NCBI RefSeq assembly: GCF_051020985.1
Contig: NC_135007.1
Span: 741,001 to 805,000 of the forward strand
Origin: Nomia melanderi
Lineage: Eukaryota > Arthropoda > Insecta > Hymenoptera > Halictidae
Reading direction: 5' to 3'
Length of the DNA: 64,000 nucleotides
Position 1 is the stretch's first letter. The number at the start of each line of letters is the position of its first letter. The position numbers were made by a program, and so were the translations under genes. A model generated the notes under the pieces. That model saw only the letters and a list, made by a program, of their open reading frames with translations, made no database searches and was not told the DNA's origin. Shown in pieces: positions 44,151-57,709 of this stretch.

Positions 44151-46282
44151 TGTATACGGTAATACTTACTGATCCGATTCGTGAAAAGTCGTATTGACGG
44201 ATTATCATGCTTCAGGGAGGCTTTGTGTCGTTGATAACTTGAAAATGATATCGAAATTCGAATCAGTTGTCACTCTTGATTTTCTTCCACTTTGTATGTG
44301 AAATCACATTGAAAAGAACAATCATATGTAGTGGAACACCCAATATATACAGTACCGGCAGAGGAGAAGATTCTCGCGTACCTATGTATATTTTAATTTA
44401 ACAGATAAACAATCTGCGACAGAAATGCACAGAAAATCATTAGCTATCGAGTAATCGGTTTTTGTATAAATTTTACAATATGTTATATATATTATTTTTT
44501 TTGCATTCGAACAACAGCATTAAATCTATAAATTAAACGCTCTGAATCTATTTCACAACAAAGGAGAAATTTTAGAAGGTACATTTTGATTTTTACTCGC
44601 ATGCAGAAAATTGGCATCACAGGGAATAGAATAGTAGCACTTTTATTATAATTTTTAATTGGATGACATAAGTGTTGCAGAAATATTTGGCGTTTATAAA
44701 TTTTAATAATCGGAATAAACCACACGTTAGAAAGTTAAATAATCCTAAAGAAAAAAGGATGTGTATCGTGTGACGGTGCAGAGTATTATTGGAACTTACG
44801 AAATTTTTGTTTCCAAATTTTGATTGTATCTCGCATTTGTAGAAGCTAATATTTTATATTAATTTAATCCGATATGTATTTTATTTCTTTATTCCTTTGT
44901 TCTTATTATATAGAATTATTTTACATAAATTGTTAATTACATTGATCTTCTCAGAAAATATTTTGGTGTACGCAAAGTTACATAAAAGTTGTGGATTTTC
45001 ATGCAATTTTCTTACAATTAGAAGAAATGTTGGATCGAAAAGTTGAATGATTCAAAGAATGCTATATTCCTGAAATGTTTCCTTCGCACGTACTTGCAAC
45101 GGTGCCTATGCATTGCACAGATGTTCGTTTTTAAATGAAAAGTTGCATTCTTTACAAAAATAAATCTTTTTATTAGTTTGTTTTAAAAGAAAATATTAAA
45201 GTAAAATTTCCCAACAATAAACAGTCCTTAATATTAATAAAGACTTCAAGTGCTGCAGTTGGTCTATTATAGCTCTAAAAATTTGTATTTATCTTCATGT
45301 TCTTTCATGCATGACTTACAACGTTGAAACACCATGTACCTTTTACTGTCATTATAATGTACAATTATTAAAATTATGAATAGTTTATGTTGTTATTTAT
45401 GTTTTAGTATTGATTTATAAGTCACCAGTTGTCTGAGAAACCGACTGTATCACTTAAAGGTTAATACGAAATTTACTGAGAATATTCGTATTGAGAACTG
45501 TAAAATATTATTAAATGTTATTGAAGACGAAAGGAAATTATGAACAAGCTTGTACAGTAAATAACGACAAAATAACACGAACTTGCATTTATTATGCAAA
45601 AGTAGAGGTAAGAAGGTTTCCGAATGATAGAAGCACTGGGTTTGTTAATTTAAATTATTTACCCGTATAATATTAAATATTAATATCAATTATTTTCTTT
45701 TTACCTTTGTTTATAATACATTTTTCATAATAAATAGAGAAACAGTTTTCACTGTTAAAGTTTTGACCGAGAGACTTTTGCCACGCATTATAGTAAAAAC
45801 ATACTAACACAACATTCGAACATCTTGGTTAATCAACACATTTTACTGAAAATATTTTATACTCAGAATGCAAGCCCGTGAGGAGGATTGAGCTAAATAC
45901 AAAGATTGTATAAAGTAAAAAAATTCGAGACCTAAAAAATTCACCGTGGAACTCGCAAAGATAGAATTCTAAAGAGGCGGTAACTCTTTAAACTATTCAA
46001 CGTTTTTCTTCTAACATTTCCTTCTAATTGCAGGAAAAAGCCAGATATATTCTTGTTGCATGGTTCGGCTTATATATAAGTATTAAGTGAAAGTAACTGT
46101 AAGAAAGGCGAAATACTTTTTTACGTTATTACAAACTCGATTCAATAAACTATATCAAAATACTTAACCTTCTTACGGCGATGCTGATGTCCATTTTGAC
46201 TTAACGTTTCTAAAGCTTTACCGAACTATTTAACTTCTGGTATAAAAGTTAATACGTCTTTGTCGACGAAATTAATTTTCTT
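44151..46282. other. AT-rich unassigned DNA
   Basis: Nothing recognised as a gene or a paired repeat. Confidence 0.35.
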
Positions 46283-46533
46283 TTAACCCGTTAACTGTGG
46301 AATTTTGTTTACAAAATGCCTAGTTTTGCGCGCAACAAAATAAAAAAATTAAGTGTGTATTCGTTAAACACAAGACGAATGCATCTAGGATATGTTTTAA
46401 TGAAAAACCAAAGCAAAGCAAAGAAAAATTACATGTTTATGTGAAAAAATAAAGCATTCATCGTTGAAAGAAGTCGTATCATTTCAAGCTTTAAGATGGC
46501 GCGCATACTCGTCAAACGCAGTTAACTGGTTAA
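46283..46533 (+). mobile_element. TTAA miniature element, family TTAACC-GTTAACTG, copy D
   Basis: A full copy of 251 bp: TTAACCCGTTAACTGTGG to GCAGTTAACTGGTTAA. The interior (AAACCAAAGCAAAGC, GTTTCAAGCTTTAAGATGG) is very close to copy A at 6971. Confidence 0.85.
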
Positions 46534-46746
46534 TTAATAATGTGTCGTTAATGGTCGACAGTTTATTTGAGTAATAATCACGTCAGCTGTAACACAACGG
46601 AATATTTACTAAATGTAGAGGAAACAATAATAGGACTTTTAATAAAATAAAATAGACGATATATCTATCGCAAATTATATGAAATGTAATATATAGAAAT
46701 GAAAATAAAATTTGTTACACTTCCTCTTAATGGAGCTTTTCGATTG

Positions 46747-46969
46747 TTAACACTAAAACTACCGAGCAGTTAAATTGACTTTTTGAGATTTCTCTATAGA
46801 AACTCCAAAAGTGAATCTATTGAGACTTTAATTGATTTACAATTCAGTTTGCATATTGCTAAATCAATTTCCGCAACAATTTCTCAGACAAACATTCGTT
46901 ATCTTTTTAATAATTGCAAGAAGAAGAAGAAATGAGTCGCTTTGATCCGTTTGGTAGTTTTAGTGTTAA
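46747..46969 (+). mobile_element. TTAA miniature element, family TTAACACTAG, close pair with 62313-62538
   Basis: Ends TTAACACTAAAACTACCGAG and (reverse complement) TTAACACTAAAACTACCAAA, 223 bp. The whole interior aligns with 62313-62538 (for example ATTTCTCTATAGAAACT and ATCTTTTTAATAATTGCAA). Confidence 0.85.
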
Positions 46970-47989
46970 GGAGGTGACTAACTTAGTACGTATTCTCGTT
47001 TAGATCAATATAATTAATCATTAAAAACCTGGATAAAATGTAGATGAGTAAACGTTTAAATGGATGTAGGCATCGCCGGGCGTGCAGTCGCAAACAAGTG
47101 TCTGCTTTTCGAGTTTGAATGCGTTGCTGTGCAAACACGGCTATGAAACTAAATGTTTCGCGTGTTCCTACGACACATCTGTCGTGCCAGTTACTTTGAC
47201 CGACACCACCATCGGATGCTTGGTAGTTGATGGTTTTCTGAGCATTTCTCGTGCGCACTACTAATTTCGTAAATTGGAACGCGCACGGAGCTAGGAAAAC
47301 CTTCTCCTTCGTCCGCACACGCTATGCAGGATGGATCAAATAAATTGTTACAAGCTGTTTTCTCCAAAACCACCGCAGGTATCGATGATATATTTTTTTT
47401 AATATTAAATGAAAGGGAGGCTAGGAACCATTCGACCCATAAATTGTTCTAAGGTGACTGCTAAAATGTCTTTTAATGAAACAACATCTCGACTCTGTTT
47501 TATTCTGCATAGTGCAAGAGTTAGGACGAAGGATACATTTTTCGAAACTTCGGAGAAGCAAGCAGGAAGTATTCAAGTGAACGTATCTTATAAATGTTCA
47601 AAATAATGTGCGTGACTTCTAAAACGTGATTATTACTTGCAACATCGTGTAACAGTTCTTTTTTTACAAGCGATTATAATCTTTCAAGATGACTGTCTAT
47701 GCAGAATGAAATAAATATTCCAAGTAAACGTTACTTTAAACATTCTATAGGAATTATTCCATCGCGAAGAAACGTTTCTTTTAGCAATCCAGCAGTCGCC
47801 ACAGAAACATGTATCGTAAACTAAGTTGTTAGCTCTCCTGTTCCATTTAATCGACAAAGACTAAATCGGTATATGCGATGTTTTCGGAGGAAACGGCTCG
47901 TGGCGCATCGTTTGGTCCACCCTGCATAGATCTGAGAAGATTAAGTGAGATGATGGCAAGATTAAGTGAGATGCGTGTACGATGAAATG
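46970..47989. other. Unassigned DNA, moderately CpG-rich
   Basis: Base composition rises in G+C over about 47040-47380. Open frames occur on both strands there, none with a recognisable domain. It could belong to the same CpG-rich domain that follows. Confidence 0.35.
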
Positions 47990-48480
47990 AAAACTAAATT
48001 AAATAAGAAAGAAGATCCAATGGACGTGAATTCAGCGATAGTATTTTGTGTTCTAGCGCGCTAATAAAGCGAGTGAAGCAATTGCAAAGCCCCGATGAGG
48101 ACTCCGCGGGTGGGGACTACTACCAGCTGACATACCCTAACTAGCGAGCACAACCTCTTGGCCCTTCTCTGTCGACTAGCGAACTACCACGCTAATCGCA
48201 GCTAAGCAACTAAGTCGCCATACCGTTGAGAACACGGACGTACTACTTAGGGACAAAGATCAGGCATACGGGATCAGACGTACAGGAGAGCAGAGACGTG
48301 AACAAACAGAAACAGAAACAGAGACAGAGATTGAGTATGAGAGGGAGAGAAACAGAAAGAAACAGAGAGAAACAGAGAAAGAAATACGTCGACGACACGC
48401 GAGTCGTTAAAACCCTCGGCTCGAAAGCTTTTATACACGTTTCAAGTCGGAATGGTAATATCAAAGACACGAAACTCTAG
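47990..48480 (+). promoter_or_regulatory. CpG-rich patch, possible promoter/first-exon region
   Basis: The stretch from about 48050 to 48290 is markedly GC-richer than its surroundings (CCCCGATGAGGACTCCGCGG, GCGAGCACAACCTCTTGGCC). A purine tract at 48300-48385 follows. The composition fits an insect promoter with 5' leader, but no TATA, clear initiator or credible coding exon fixes the start or direction. Confidence 0.25.
48300..48385 (+). repeat. Purine-rich low-complexity tract (ACAGAA/GAGAGA)
   Basis: Irregular repeats of ACAGAA and GAGAGAAACAGA. Open frames on both strands here reflect composition only. Confidence 0.8.
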
Positions 48481-48778
48481 GCTATGTAATCCGTACTTCG
48501 TTATCCTCTGTAAACCGTCTAAAGGATGTCCAAAATAATCGCAAAGTGTCGAGAGGAAACGTACATTTACCGAGTATACGCGAGGATACCCTTCCAATAT
48601 GGTGTACACGATATACCCTCGCTGTCTGTCCCCTTGGTCAGTTTCGTTCGCGCGAACAAGTGCAGACAAACACACGGGCCAATGCTTTTCGCTGTGTCCG
48701 AATATTAACGTTAGTTTTCCGAGTTCTCACCGTTTCTCATTTTATGCAAAAGCTCGACCTTCTAACTCTAAGTACGTA

Positions 48779-49015
48779 TTAACCCTTTGCGCTCAAACCT
48801 TTTCTCGACCAAAGCTTACAGCGACTCGGTCCTTTAACTTTTTGTTGGCTCTGTGATGTATGATTTCTTTAAAAATAAAATATAAAAGACAACATCATCG
48901 ATACTACACGAAATTAGACAGGATTGGAATTTAACTATAAATTACAATATTTTGATTCTTTAGTGCAGAAAATTGTTCCTGTACTGAAATGCGTAGTCCG
49001 AGTGCAAAGGGTTGA
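48779..49015. mobile_element. TTAA miniature element, family TTAACCCTTTGCACTC, copy 3
   Basis: Ends TTAACCCTTTGCGCTCAAAC and (reverse complement) TCAACCCTTTGCACTCGG, 237 bp. The right TTAA has one substitution (TTGA). The interior is non-coding. Confidence 0.7.
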
Positions 49016-50139
49016 ATAACTGGTAAACATTCAAGTCGTGTCTGTGGCTTCGCCAAGAATACTTTTTAATTGTCACGATTCAGTGTCATTCCACTAGTTA
49101 GCATGTTTTCACATCTTCGCGAGAGTATTACCATAACCGAACAGACGATGTTCCGCGTGAAGAAGATGAATCGAAACGTGATCCGGTGTGATTTTCCAAG
49201 ATGTAGAAGCGACTAGATTTACACGATCGGATTCATTCACGTTCAGACGCGTTTTTATCGAGAGAACACTTTCAATCGACTCGAGTAGAGAGTATTTTTA
49301 TGAAACTACTACGCGGAACACGCGTTTCAGAATTCCTACGTAAAACAGTCGTGACTGAAAAGGGATACTTTGGGGACAGAAAACCGAGGGATACTTTATT
49401 CGTAAGAGAACCATGTAATCGTTAAGTAGCAGATGCTAGCACAAGATGACGGCTATGATGATAATGATGCTGATGATGATGATGATGATGATGATGATAA
49501 TGATGATAATAACAATAATAACACGTAGCATGGATGATAGAGATTATTTTTCCAATTTCATACGAGTCTCCGTCACGTCCAATAACTTTCGTCCTTGTCA
49601 AAGTTCCCAAGCCGAACGTGTTCGATCGGTTTGATTGTCCTTCTCTCAATGGATTATTCTAGTCTCCTAACTAATCCAATTATAATCGGATCGCTTTCTC
49701 GATATAATATAAGATACCTATATAGAAGTTTGTAGTCGAAGAATTCCATTGTCATTATTATCTGAATGAATATGCTAATTATTAGCGCTAACGGAAACAT
49801 TCGATCGCCGACAGTATTCTATTCCAACTGGTAGTCGGTTCCAGCTTGTCCCAGCTTTCTTCGTCTCTATTCCCTGTAGGAGCAGTGCAAACAGTATTGG
49901 TCGCTTACTGCGTTTTAGTTGCTTTCTCGTTTTACTTACTTTTAATAAATACAACACTTCCATTAGAAGTATACAAGGTGTTCAACCACGCGCGATAGAT
50001 ATTTTATGGACTGTTCCAACGTGTCGAAATGAAACGAAAATCAAGAATGACGAAATTACACATGAGGCTTCCTTTTCAAACTATTAACAATTGAAAATCT
50101 GTTCCTGCCTTTTGCATGGTACGTCGTTCTGAGCTGCCC
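49016..50139. other. Unassigned DNA with a trinucleotide repeat
   Basis: Contains the TGA/ATG repeat at 49456-49500. TATACAAGGTGTTCAAC at 49972 resembles a mariner-type end but has no partner. No gene was recognised. Confidence 0.35.
49456..49500 (+). repeat. (ATG)n microsatellite
   Basis: Mostly uninterrupted TGA/ATG units, grading into ATA and ACA units to about 49525. The Met-rich and His-rich frames across it are artefacts. Confidence 0.9.
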
Positions 50140-50400
50140 CGTACGCGCCATTATTTTCGGATCGTTATCTCTCCATTTACGTAGAAAATCGCGTAAGTAC
50201 CATCCGTTGCAGCAAACCTGGCACTCGTGACGTCATAGGGGTGGATACAGTCGCTCCGAGAAATCCAATTGCGAACCCGGAAACGAATTTTCGCTCTCTT
50301 CGAGTGCGTGAACATCGACCTGATCAGTGTGCGTGAGTTTCGAATCTGTCCACTCAAACGAGAGGGCCAAGTTCGCTGCAACAGCCGGTACTTAAGGTTT
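50140..50400 (+). promoter_or_regulatory. CpG-rich patch with CRE-like site, possible promoter
   Basis: A GC-richer segment includes GTGACGTCATAG at about 50227-50238, which contains the palindrome TGACGTCA bound by CREB/ATF proteins. ATCAGTGTGCGTGAG at about 50321-50335 has an initiator-like TCAGT. No TATA box or coding exon was identified. Confidence 0.3.
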
Positions 50401-51199
50401 GTTAGTACGAAAAAAATACTGGTAGTTGTACGAATATTTCACAGGGATTGACAAAATAAAATAACGATAGTTTTTGAAAAATCGCAAAAACAAGTTATTC
50501 AGTGTTAGAGTCAGTACTATCATTCAAAGCAATCTCCGCTGTTTAACTGACTTAAAGACACCATCCTTATCGTTTAAAACAAATAAAAAACAGATAGATA
50601 CGTGAATAAATTTACTTATATGTAGTAGACTTAAAATATAGTTATAGAAAAATGTATTTTCTAACCACGTAAAATATAAGATCACGGGAATTAATATAAA
50701 TAAAATTTTAATAAAATATGTACTCCGTAAATGGACCGATGGATATAATTCAAAAAGATTTTTACGCGTTAATAAATAGAAAACAAAGCCTCTACCGCAA
50801 TTTTGTTACTTATGATTTTTGTCTTGTCTTACAAAATCATTGCTTAAAACATCTATCAAATTCGTGGCCGAACCTCCTGTATACAATAGTGTAGTTACTC
50901 ATATGTACGATGCCAAATACTTTATTTTTCCATTCCAATTGTACATGATGGATGTTACATACAATTGCTTCCATAAGAGTCCAGGATGTTTCTTCGATAA
51001 TTAAATCAGCGTGTTATCGCGGTTAGACCTAATTATATAATTATCGGATAATCATTTTCCATAGCGTTTTATATTTTGTTACATGTACATAATAGTTCTC
51101 TATGTATATTTAATAGACTCAAGTACATAATACGTTTCCATGTATAACGTAATTTGCAATAATAGAGGTTAGCCCTGTTCTTGGATAGTGTGTGCTAAT
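50401..51199. other. AT-rich unassigned DNA
   Basis: No feature was recognised. Confidence 0.35.
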
Positions 51200-51650
51200 A
51201 TACATTCTTGCTGTCGGGAATACATTCTTATATTTCAGTAGGAAATGGAGAACTTCTTCCATCTTCGCATTTCCAGCGGTCGTTCCATAGTAATGAAATA
51301 TTTCCGAATGTACAACGCCGAGAGTATTATGTACGGATGAAAGAAAGTCTCGCGAGACGACGCAAGGACAAAGAGGGCTCTTTCACTGTGCACTTTGTTT
51401 GCTCTCGCTGTCGGAGATCGGATTAATGTGTGTCTGTGTGTGTGTGTGTGCGACCATTTCGGCAAATGGCACGCCACAGTTGAAAATGCATGTGAGAATG
51501 GCCGTGTCTTCTTCCACTCTACCACTTGCCGTTACACCCGCACTCTTCCTGTGGGACTTCTTTTCACGACTGCATAATACGTTCCCTCATTTCTGTCTGA
51601 GAAGATTCCCTCCTTTTCGACACTTGGCAAAGTCCCATTCCGTCTATTAA
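51200..51650. other. GC-richer unassigned DNA with TG repeat
   Basis: Includes TGTGTGTCTGTGTGTGTGTG at about 51428-51447. Several overlapping frames on both strands are open, but none has a known domain. It may be part of the CpG-rich domain that begins near 48 kb. Confidence 0.3.
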
Positions 51651-53925
51651 CCCGACTATAAGTAGGATACTTTGGCATTATACAGTCACTGAACAACTAT
51701 TTAATAGCCACTGAACAGCCATTGAACAGCGTGCCAGTAGTCCTCGATATTAGCCATTATAGATCATTACTTCGAGGCTTATTATTATTATTATACATGC
51801 AGTTGGCCGTGTAAATGTTTATTCCATCTACCGCACTCGATATACGTGTAGGTAAATAAAAACAGAAACGTGATGTTTCAATTAAGAACAGAAATTATGT
51901 GATTATTAAGATAGAATAAAGCAACAGTGTCAGAAATTTGTAATCGTTATGCGAAAGAGAACAATGAAGCGAAGTGTTAACGTATCGAATTGATGGAACA
52001 TAAAGGTATTCGTATGCGTCCAAATTAATTGATTTATTCTTATATTAAACCTAATTATGAACTTCTTCGCACTCTTGTATAAACCATTATTTTAACACTT
52101 TTGGATTTTCGAGGTGGTTTTTCGATTTTCATTTCTATCCGTAATTTTTTAATTAAATTTATGCGTAGAAACTATGATGATTTTTACTCTATGACGAATG
52201 GCCATTTTACCTATAATAGAATTTGTATTGTACGCAGGTTATTCTGCATCAAATTTTATACGTACTTGTCAACTGTTTACCGCAAATATTACAATTTCAT
52301 ACATATATAATCACATATATAACTTAATGAATAAGAAAATATATAAATCCGACTACAGCTACTGTTAGGTTCAAACGAACCTACGTTCGTTATGTGAAGT
52401 TTAACGACTAGAGGTCATTATTTTTATTTTTAATTGTAGGTGCTCTTTAGTTTTAATTATCTTAGCAACTTATAATAAATGTTTCTTTAGCCATTTGCGT
52501 CTTACGTCGAGAAAAACTCAATATTCAATTTATCCCAACAGTTAAGTATTTTGCCAATTTCTGCTATGATCATTCGTGATATCATAATTATATTGTATAT
52601 AAGTATAATTTTAGTGCTTCCCAGATATTCTCAAATAAATTATTGAAGTGCCATATTAAACTATAATTAAAATAAGTAATATCGATGCAAGTTCCAGAAT
52701 AAAAACTCAAGGAGTCCACGAAACCACAACAAATTAATATATACGAATACAGTTATCTATCTATGACACAGCCCAATATCCTTTAATAGAATAACCCTTC
52801 TGCTTACGTCGGTATAAACATTTCTTTGTGGTACTTTGTATTTGGTTTTCTCCATACTCTTCGATAAGAAGTGTCAAGAAAAAGAATTTACATTCATGGT
52901 TGAAGATGATAAACATACATTGTTATGCGCAAACTTGAATTGCTACTTTGAATTTACCGTATAAATTTGTACAATCGTTACATTCAGTTGTATCATTGTT
53001 TATGTCTGTAAGATTTTCTTAGTATTTTGCTTCAGCTTTTTTAGAACTTGTGGCCTTGTGTTATTGCAAATCAAGAGTTTTTATTATATTTTCTGTTTCA
53101 CGTCTATATTGGTCTTTTATGAATAATCTAATACTTCTTTCTTGAATGTCCGAAGTAAACTACTGTCAATTAGTAGAACACGATTGCCTTTATAGTATTC
53201 ATTTTTTAAATGTTCTAAACGTTCCCATACACTTCATCTAACATAAACGTCCATATATGAATATCTTCTCTGTTCAATAACAATTACACATTTCTGTAAG
53301 TCTCATCTTGTTCAGCGCAATAAAAATGTATTTTCCCGTTTTTGAAAAGCATGTACCATGTAATTCCCTTTCATATACCAGTGCATTCGTCGAATGCGGT
53401 AAGCGAACGAACTGCTACACGGTCAGTTGGTTATTGCCAAGTAGAAAAACACGCATTAACCTTTAACGGGTGTTCTTACTTAGCAATATTAGGGACGTTT
53501 CTTTGGTGCAACGTCGACGGGACATTTTGTCCATCTTTCTTCGAGATACTCCCTGTATTATTACAGTAAAATCGAAATGGAAGGAACATTACGGTTCAAA
53601 TGAATTCCTATCTCATTCCTGTACCGTAGTATTACTTAAATAATTTTGTTGCGTCTAAAAAGAAATGTTCTCTTTGCCGTCACTATATTAACAATTGCGT
53701 TTCTAAAATTGGATATTTTCCAAATATCGTATAAATTACTGCGATCGAACGATTTATTTATAACGAAACACGTGAGTTTCGATAAAAATATAGAAGTTAT
53801 ATATTGGTATTTAGAAATGCCTCCATAAGGTGCTAATATAACTTTATTTAATGGAACAGTAGCTTTAACTCTACAGTGAAAACTACAATACATAGTTTTA
53901 GCTTTAAACGTAACGTTTATACAGA
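51651..53925. other. AT-rich unassigned DNA
   Basis: No gene or paired repeat was recognised. A short CAGTCACTGAACAACT / CACTGAACAGCC / CATTGAACAGC triplet near 51684-51730 is a small diverged tandem repeat. Confidence 0.4.
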
Positions 53926-53929
53926 TCGC

Positions 53930-55000
53930 GGTTCAAAATTGGTCGCATTTTTAACCTAACCAAGACGCATAGTGAGTGGTGCCTTTCGATAAAAAGCTGG
54001 CTAAAATTTAATTTTCAAACTTTGCAGCAGCGTTTTCTTGATGCAGTAGATTTATCGAGTACACTTCAGTGAATCTAATATCGCTTAAAATTTTTAAATA
54101 TATTGACTACATAATTACCGAGATATAGACTGTCAAAGTTGATGAAGTTTCAAGCCTCTTAATGTCTCGAAAATTAGAGCTCCTTTAATCTGCTAGGGAA
54201 AAATTTTCTTAACGAATTTCTTATTGAAAACACTTGACTATTAAAATAGATGACATAAGCATATATTAGCTATAAAAATAAGGAAAAATATCCTTGAATT
54301 TACCCTTGTAATTCCTTTCTGAATGTACCTTAGTCATGTTTCAATAAACTAGAAGGAAAACAAAGGTGGGTCTCACCGAATGTCATGCTGGGATAAGTTT
54401 CCTGATATCAAGTAACATGTCTAACATGATATCCCGTTGAGAAAATTCGCACAAATTTGCACCATTTTGAAACATTTAAATTTAAAGTGCCAATGAGGGA
54501 TGTCCTACTGTCCAATCAAAGCATGCTGACGATATCTCTGGCATTAGTAAGGTTAATATATTTGTAAAAATCCAATGTAAAATAAGGAAATTTATTTAAA
54601 TCATCGATACAACCTTACCTAACAATATTTTCGAAATTATAACTTGACAAAGCCTCGGTTTAGTTCAATAATTCTTTTAAAAGTAAAAAATCATTGCAAA
54701 AACATTTTGAAATTAACATCGTCCTATTAATTTTCGATGTTTTAATTACATAATTTTTGTGAAAAGTTGAAAAACAATCAATTTTTACAAAAATTTACTT
54801 ATAAATTATGTTTATATCAGTGATGTTAGATCCGCCATTTTAAATTTGGGATTTTTTATAAAATATTCAGATTTAGTATCACCAAGAACATCAGTATACC
54901 AATTTTTATGAAAATCCTATCAAATTATGAATTTTTGCCAGCTTTTCATCAAGAAGCACCACTATGCAGCGCGCCATAGTCATTTTCGATCCTAACGCTG
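53930..55000. mobile_element. Large inverted-repeat (foldback) candidate
   Basis: The left segment at about 53966-54013 (GCATAGTGAGTGGTGCC, then AAAAAGCTGGCTAAAATT) is mirrored at about 54925-54970 (GCATAGTGGTGCTTCTTG, then GAAAAGCTGGCAAAAATT, read as reverse complement). The interior of about 900 bp is AT-rich with no coding signal. Outer limits are approximate. Confidence 0.5.
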
Positions 55001-57080
55001 TCGCTCGAGACGCACCCCCACCATTCAATAACGCGAGTCACGAGTGACTCCGGCAGGGTCGTTGAAAGCTTAATATTTATATACGTCATATTGCGTAATA
55101 TTTTTTAACTTTAGCAGTATAAGTTCGTTTCTTTCTACTTCGGTCTTACCCGAATACTAAATACGTATCTTAACAAGGTGTGCAATAAAATGCCACACCT
55201 TTAATAAATTCTTATTGAATGTTAACGTTCGAATGTTATTTCATTCGATCTATGAAACACTCATTTGTGGCGATAACTGATATAATTGTACCAATGAGAT
55301 GTATTTATTTATGATATAAATAAACGCTGCGTTCAAACTAAATTTCTATTAAATTTGTCCAACTAGCATTATCTTTTTACATTTAGAAAACTTGCAAATC
55401 CAAAAGTTTTCGGACTGTTGGAAGATGCCTTTAACGTTTTTATCAATCACTTCTGGAATAGAAATGATGTTATTGATAACTTGTTGACATATGTCAGTAA
55501 TATCGAATTGTTTTAAATGATTCGATATTTTAAAAATGTACTTACAATGATTTCGAATGAGACATGTTTTGCACGTGAAAAAGAACTTATTTAACTAACA
55601 AAAACTAAACAATCAAACAATAATAATTGATAATTTTTAAATATTCCATATTTTAAGATAATAAGACAATTCATTCGATCTATGTCAGAATTTAGCATTT
55701 ATTCCTGTAAGTATCTATGTAAATATATATAAGTTCTCATAAGTATTATTATACAATTATATAATTCGTCAAAATTAAATTAAAAAATTTGTTCTGCTAA
55801 AAAACTTGTCACGCGTATTTATAGGTCTCCAAAAATGGTATAACTTTTATTGTAACCATTGTGTAATACACGTTTTCCATCATTTACAATTTATAAGCAC
55901 TTACGTATCTTTACACTAAAGAACGGGTACAAATGAATTACAGCTATACTATTAGGTAGGTTGAATGGACATTCGTGTAAAATTTCATGAAAATTAATGT
56001 GTATCAGTTCCCGTGTCGGTTGCAGAACTTCAGACAAAGTAGTGTCGATGATTTCAATGTACATAACTCGTTTAGATGGTAAGGTACGTTTATAAAGTTC
56101 TAATAGAAGCTAAGCTGACAAACTATTCTCTCGCGGAAAATACAATATCGAAAAATCAAATCACGCTCGCATTCCATACATTCAGGTATATACTTATATA
56201 CATTCATCTCGCTCGTATACTTTCTAGAACATCCCTCTAACGTTTTATTTTATCCTTTTACAATTATATAAAATGTCAATTTATTTATACCCAGGACACA
56301 CACACACACGCGTGCGTTCATCTGTTCATGCTCATTGTCGGTCATCAGTACACTCATACCCACAGTTATTTAAACTTTTACGAAGACGTATGAACGATAC
56401 GATATATGATTTTGAAGAAGAATTGAAAATATATACAGTGAACATATATGGGTCGGCAATAACACGCGAGAATATAGAAAAACTAATAAATAACTATCTA
56501 TGTTTATTAATATAAGAAACTATATATTAACAACGCACAGCTAAAGCAACGCACAACTTACTGCCACAAAGCCAACGCACGACTCCCTCTGCACAGACTC
56601 TCTTTCGGACATTCACACTCAAAAATCGTTTTTCTCAATCACACTCTCTACAAATTGTTAAACACACCCCTTCAAAGCCGAACTGGAAGCTTTAGGCCTG
56701 CGACGTTGCACAGGCCACTTTCCCTCGAGCGGTAGGCTTTCCTCTTTTATTGTCCTTCGTTCACAATCATTCTCACATTCACGCTTCTTAAAACTATCGT
56801 AAGCTAATAATTCTAGATACTATACATAGTACATTATTTTTACCATTAATCAACTACTAATCACTATAAAACAAAAACATGTATTTTTACGCTTCGTTCT
56901 CATCGCAGTTCTGCTATGAACGTACTCTTAGACTTACATTTCTTCAAAGTGCTAAGTCTTCGTTAACACGTAATAGTAAGTATTGAGCAATCAAGAAACT
57001 CGAGTGTGTTGAAGTATTCAAGCGGACGGCTGGAAGCCACACTCGATAATCGAGTCTGAAGAATACTAGAAATCTCATTT
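55001..57080. other. AT-rich unassigned DNA
   Basis: Contains a small perfect hairpin AAGGTGTG...CACACCTT at about 55176-55202 and a short AC run near 56296-56308. The plus-strand frame at 56273-56515 has no domain I recognise. Confidence 0.35.
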
Positions 57081-57543
57081 CACCCGTCCCTTCATTTACG
57101 CCGAGTACTCGTTGCACGTGGATTCGTTTTACGCGAATGAGAACTGCGTAAATAGAGTTTGTCGGTATGTAAACTCCAAATAGCTTGAATTCTTTATTAA
57201 AGTTCAATTGGAGTGTACAGATAGCTGATCCTTGCAGTTCGAATGACGTGGCGACATTAGTCGCTAAAAATGGGTACAGAAAAATGCATAAACGTGAAAA
57301 TAACAAGAGAATTAAAAAATGCTTCTGTGCTTATGGAGTTTCATTGCTGACGGTTATGGTTTTGAATCTCTAACACAGTACAGAAGAAAACAAAATTTTG
57401 GGAAGGAAAGCTGGTATAAGTTTTAAAATACATGTGTATTTCACATACCTTAACAAGAAAATAATAATAATGACATTTTAGAAAACAAAAGTAGATTCTG
57501 TTCGGTCCCATTAAATTGAGATCGCGTATAAACAATACCGTGT
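57081..57543 (+). mobile_element. Diverged relative of the TA element at 62837
   Basis: CACCCGTCCCTTCATTTACG, GCACGTGGATTCGTTTTACG and later TGTATTTCACATACCTTAAC follow the same order as 62837-63042 (CACCTGACCCTCGATTTACG and so on). A further 200 bp or so is inserted between them here. The right end (GATCGCGTATAAACAATACC) is poorly preserved. Confidence 0.5.
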
Positions 57544-57709
57544 AAGTACTATTACAATTTTCCGCGTAACCGTTCCGTTCTTATCGCAAATATTCGCTCG
57601 CGCATATTTTTCATTTAGTTCTAACCATTTCATCGAATCAATGTAAAGAATTTTCACTTGCTTATGCTTTTGAAAAAAAAGAAACATTTCGATGAATATG
57701 TAAATGTGT

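Noticed and set aside
48226..48480. Basic Gln/Arg-rich frame
   Set aside because: It is the product of a purine-rich low-complexity tract.
49422..49649. His-rich and Met-rich frames around 49.45-49.65 kb
   Set aside because: They are translations of the (ATG)n microsatellite.
56273..56515. Plus-strand frame of 80 codons with a plausible-looking C-terminal part
   Set aside because: It starts in an AC microsatellite, has no recognised domain, and shows no flanking gene signals.
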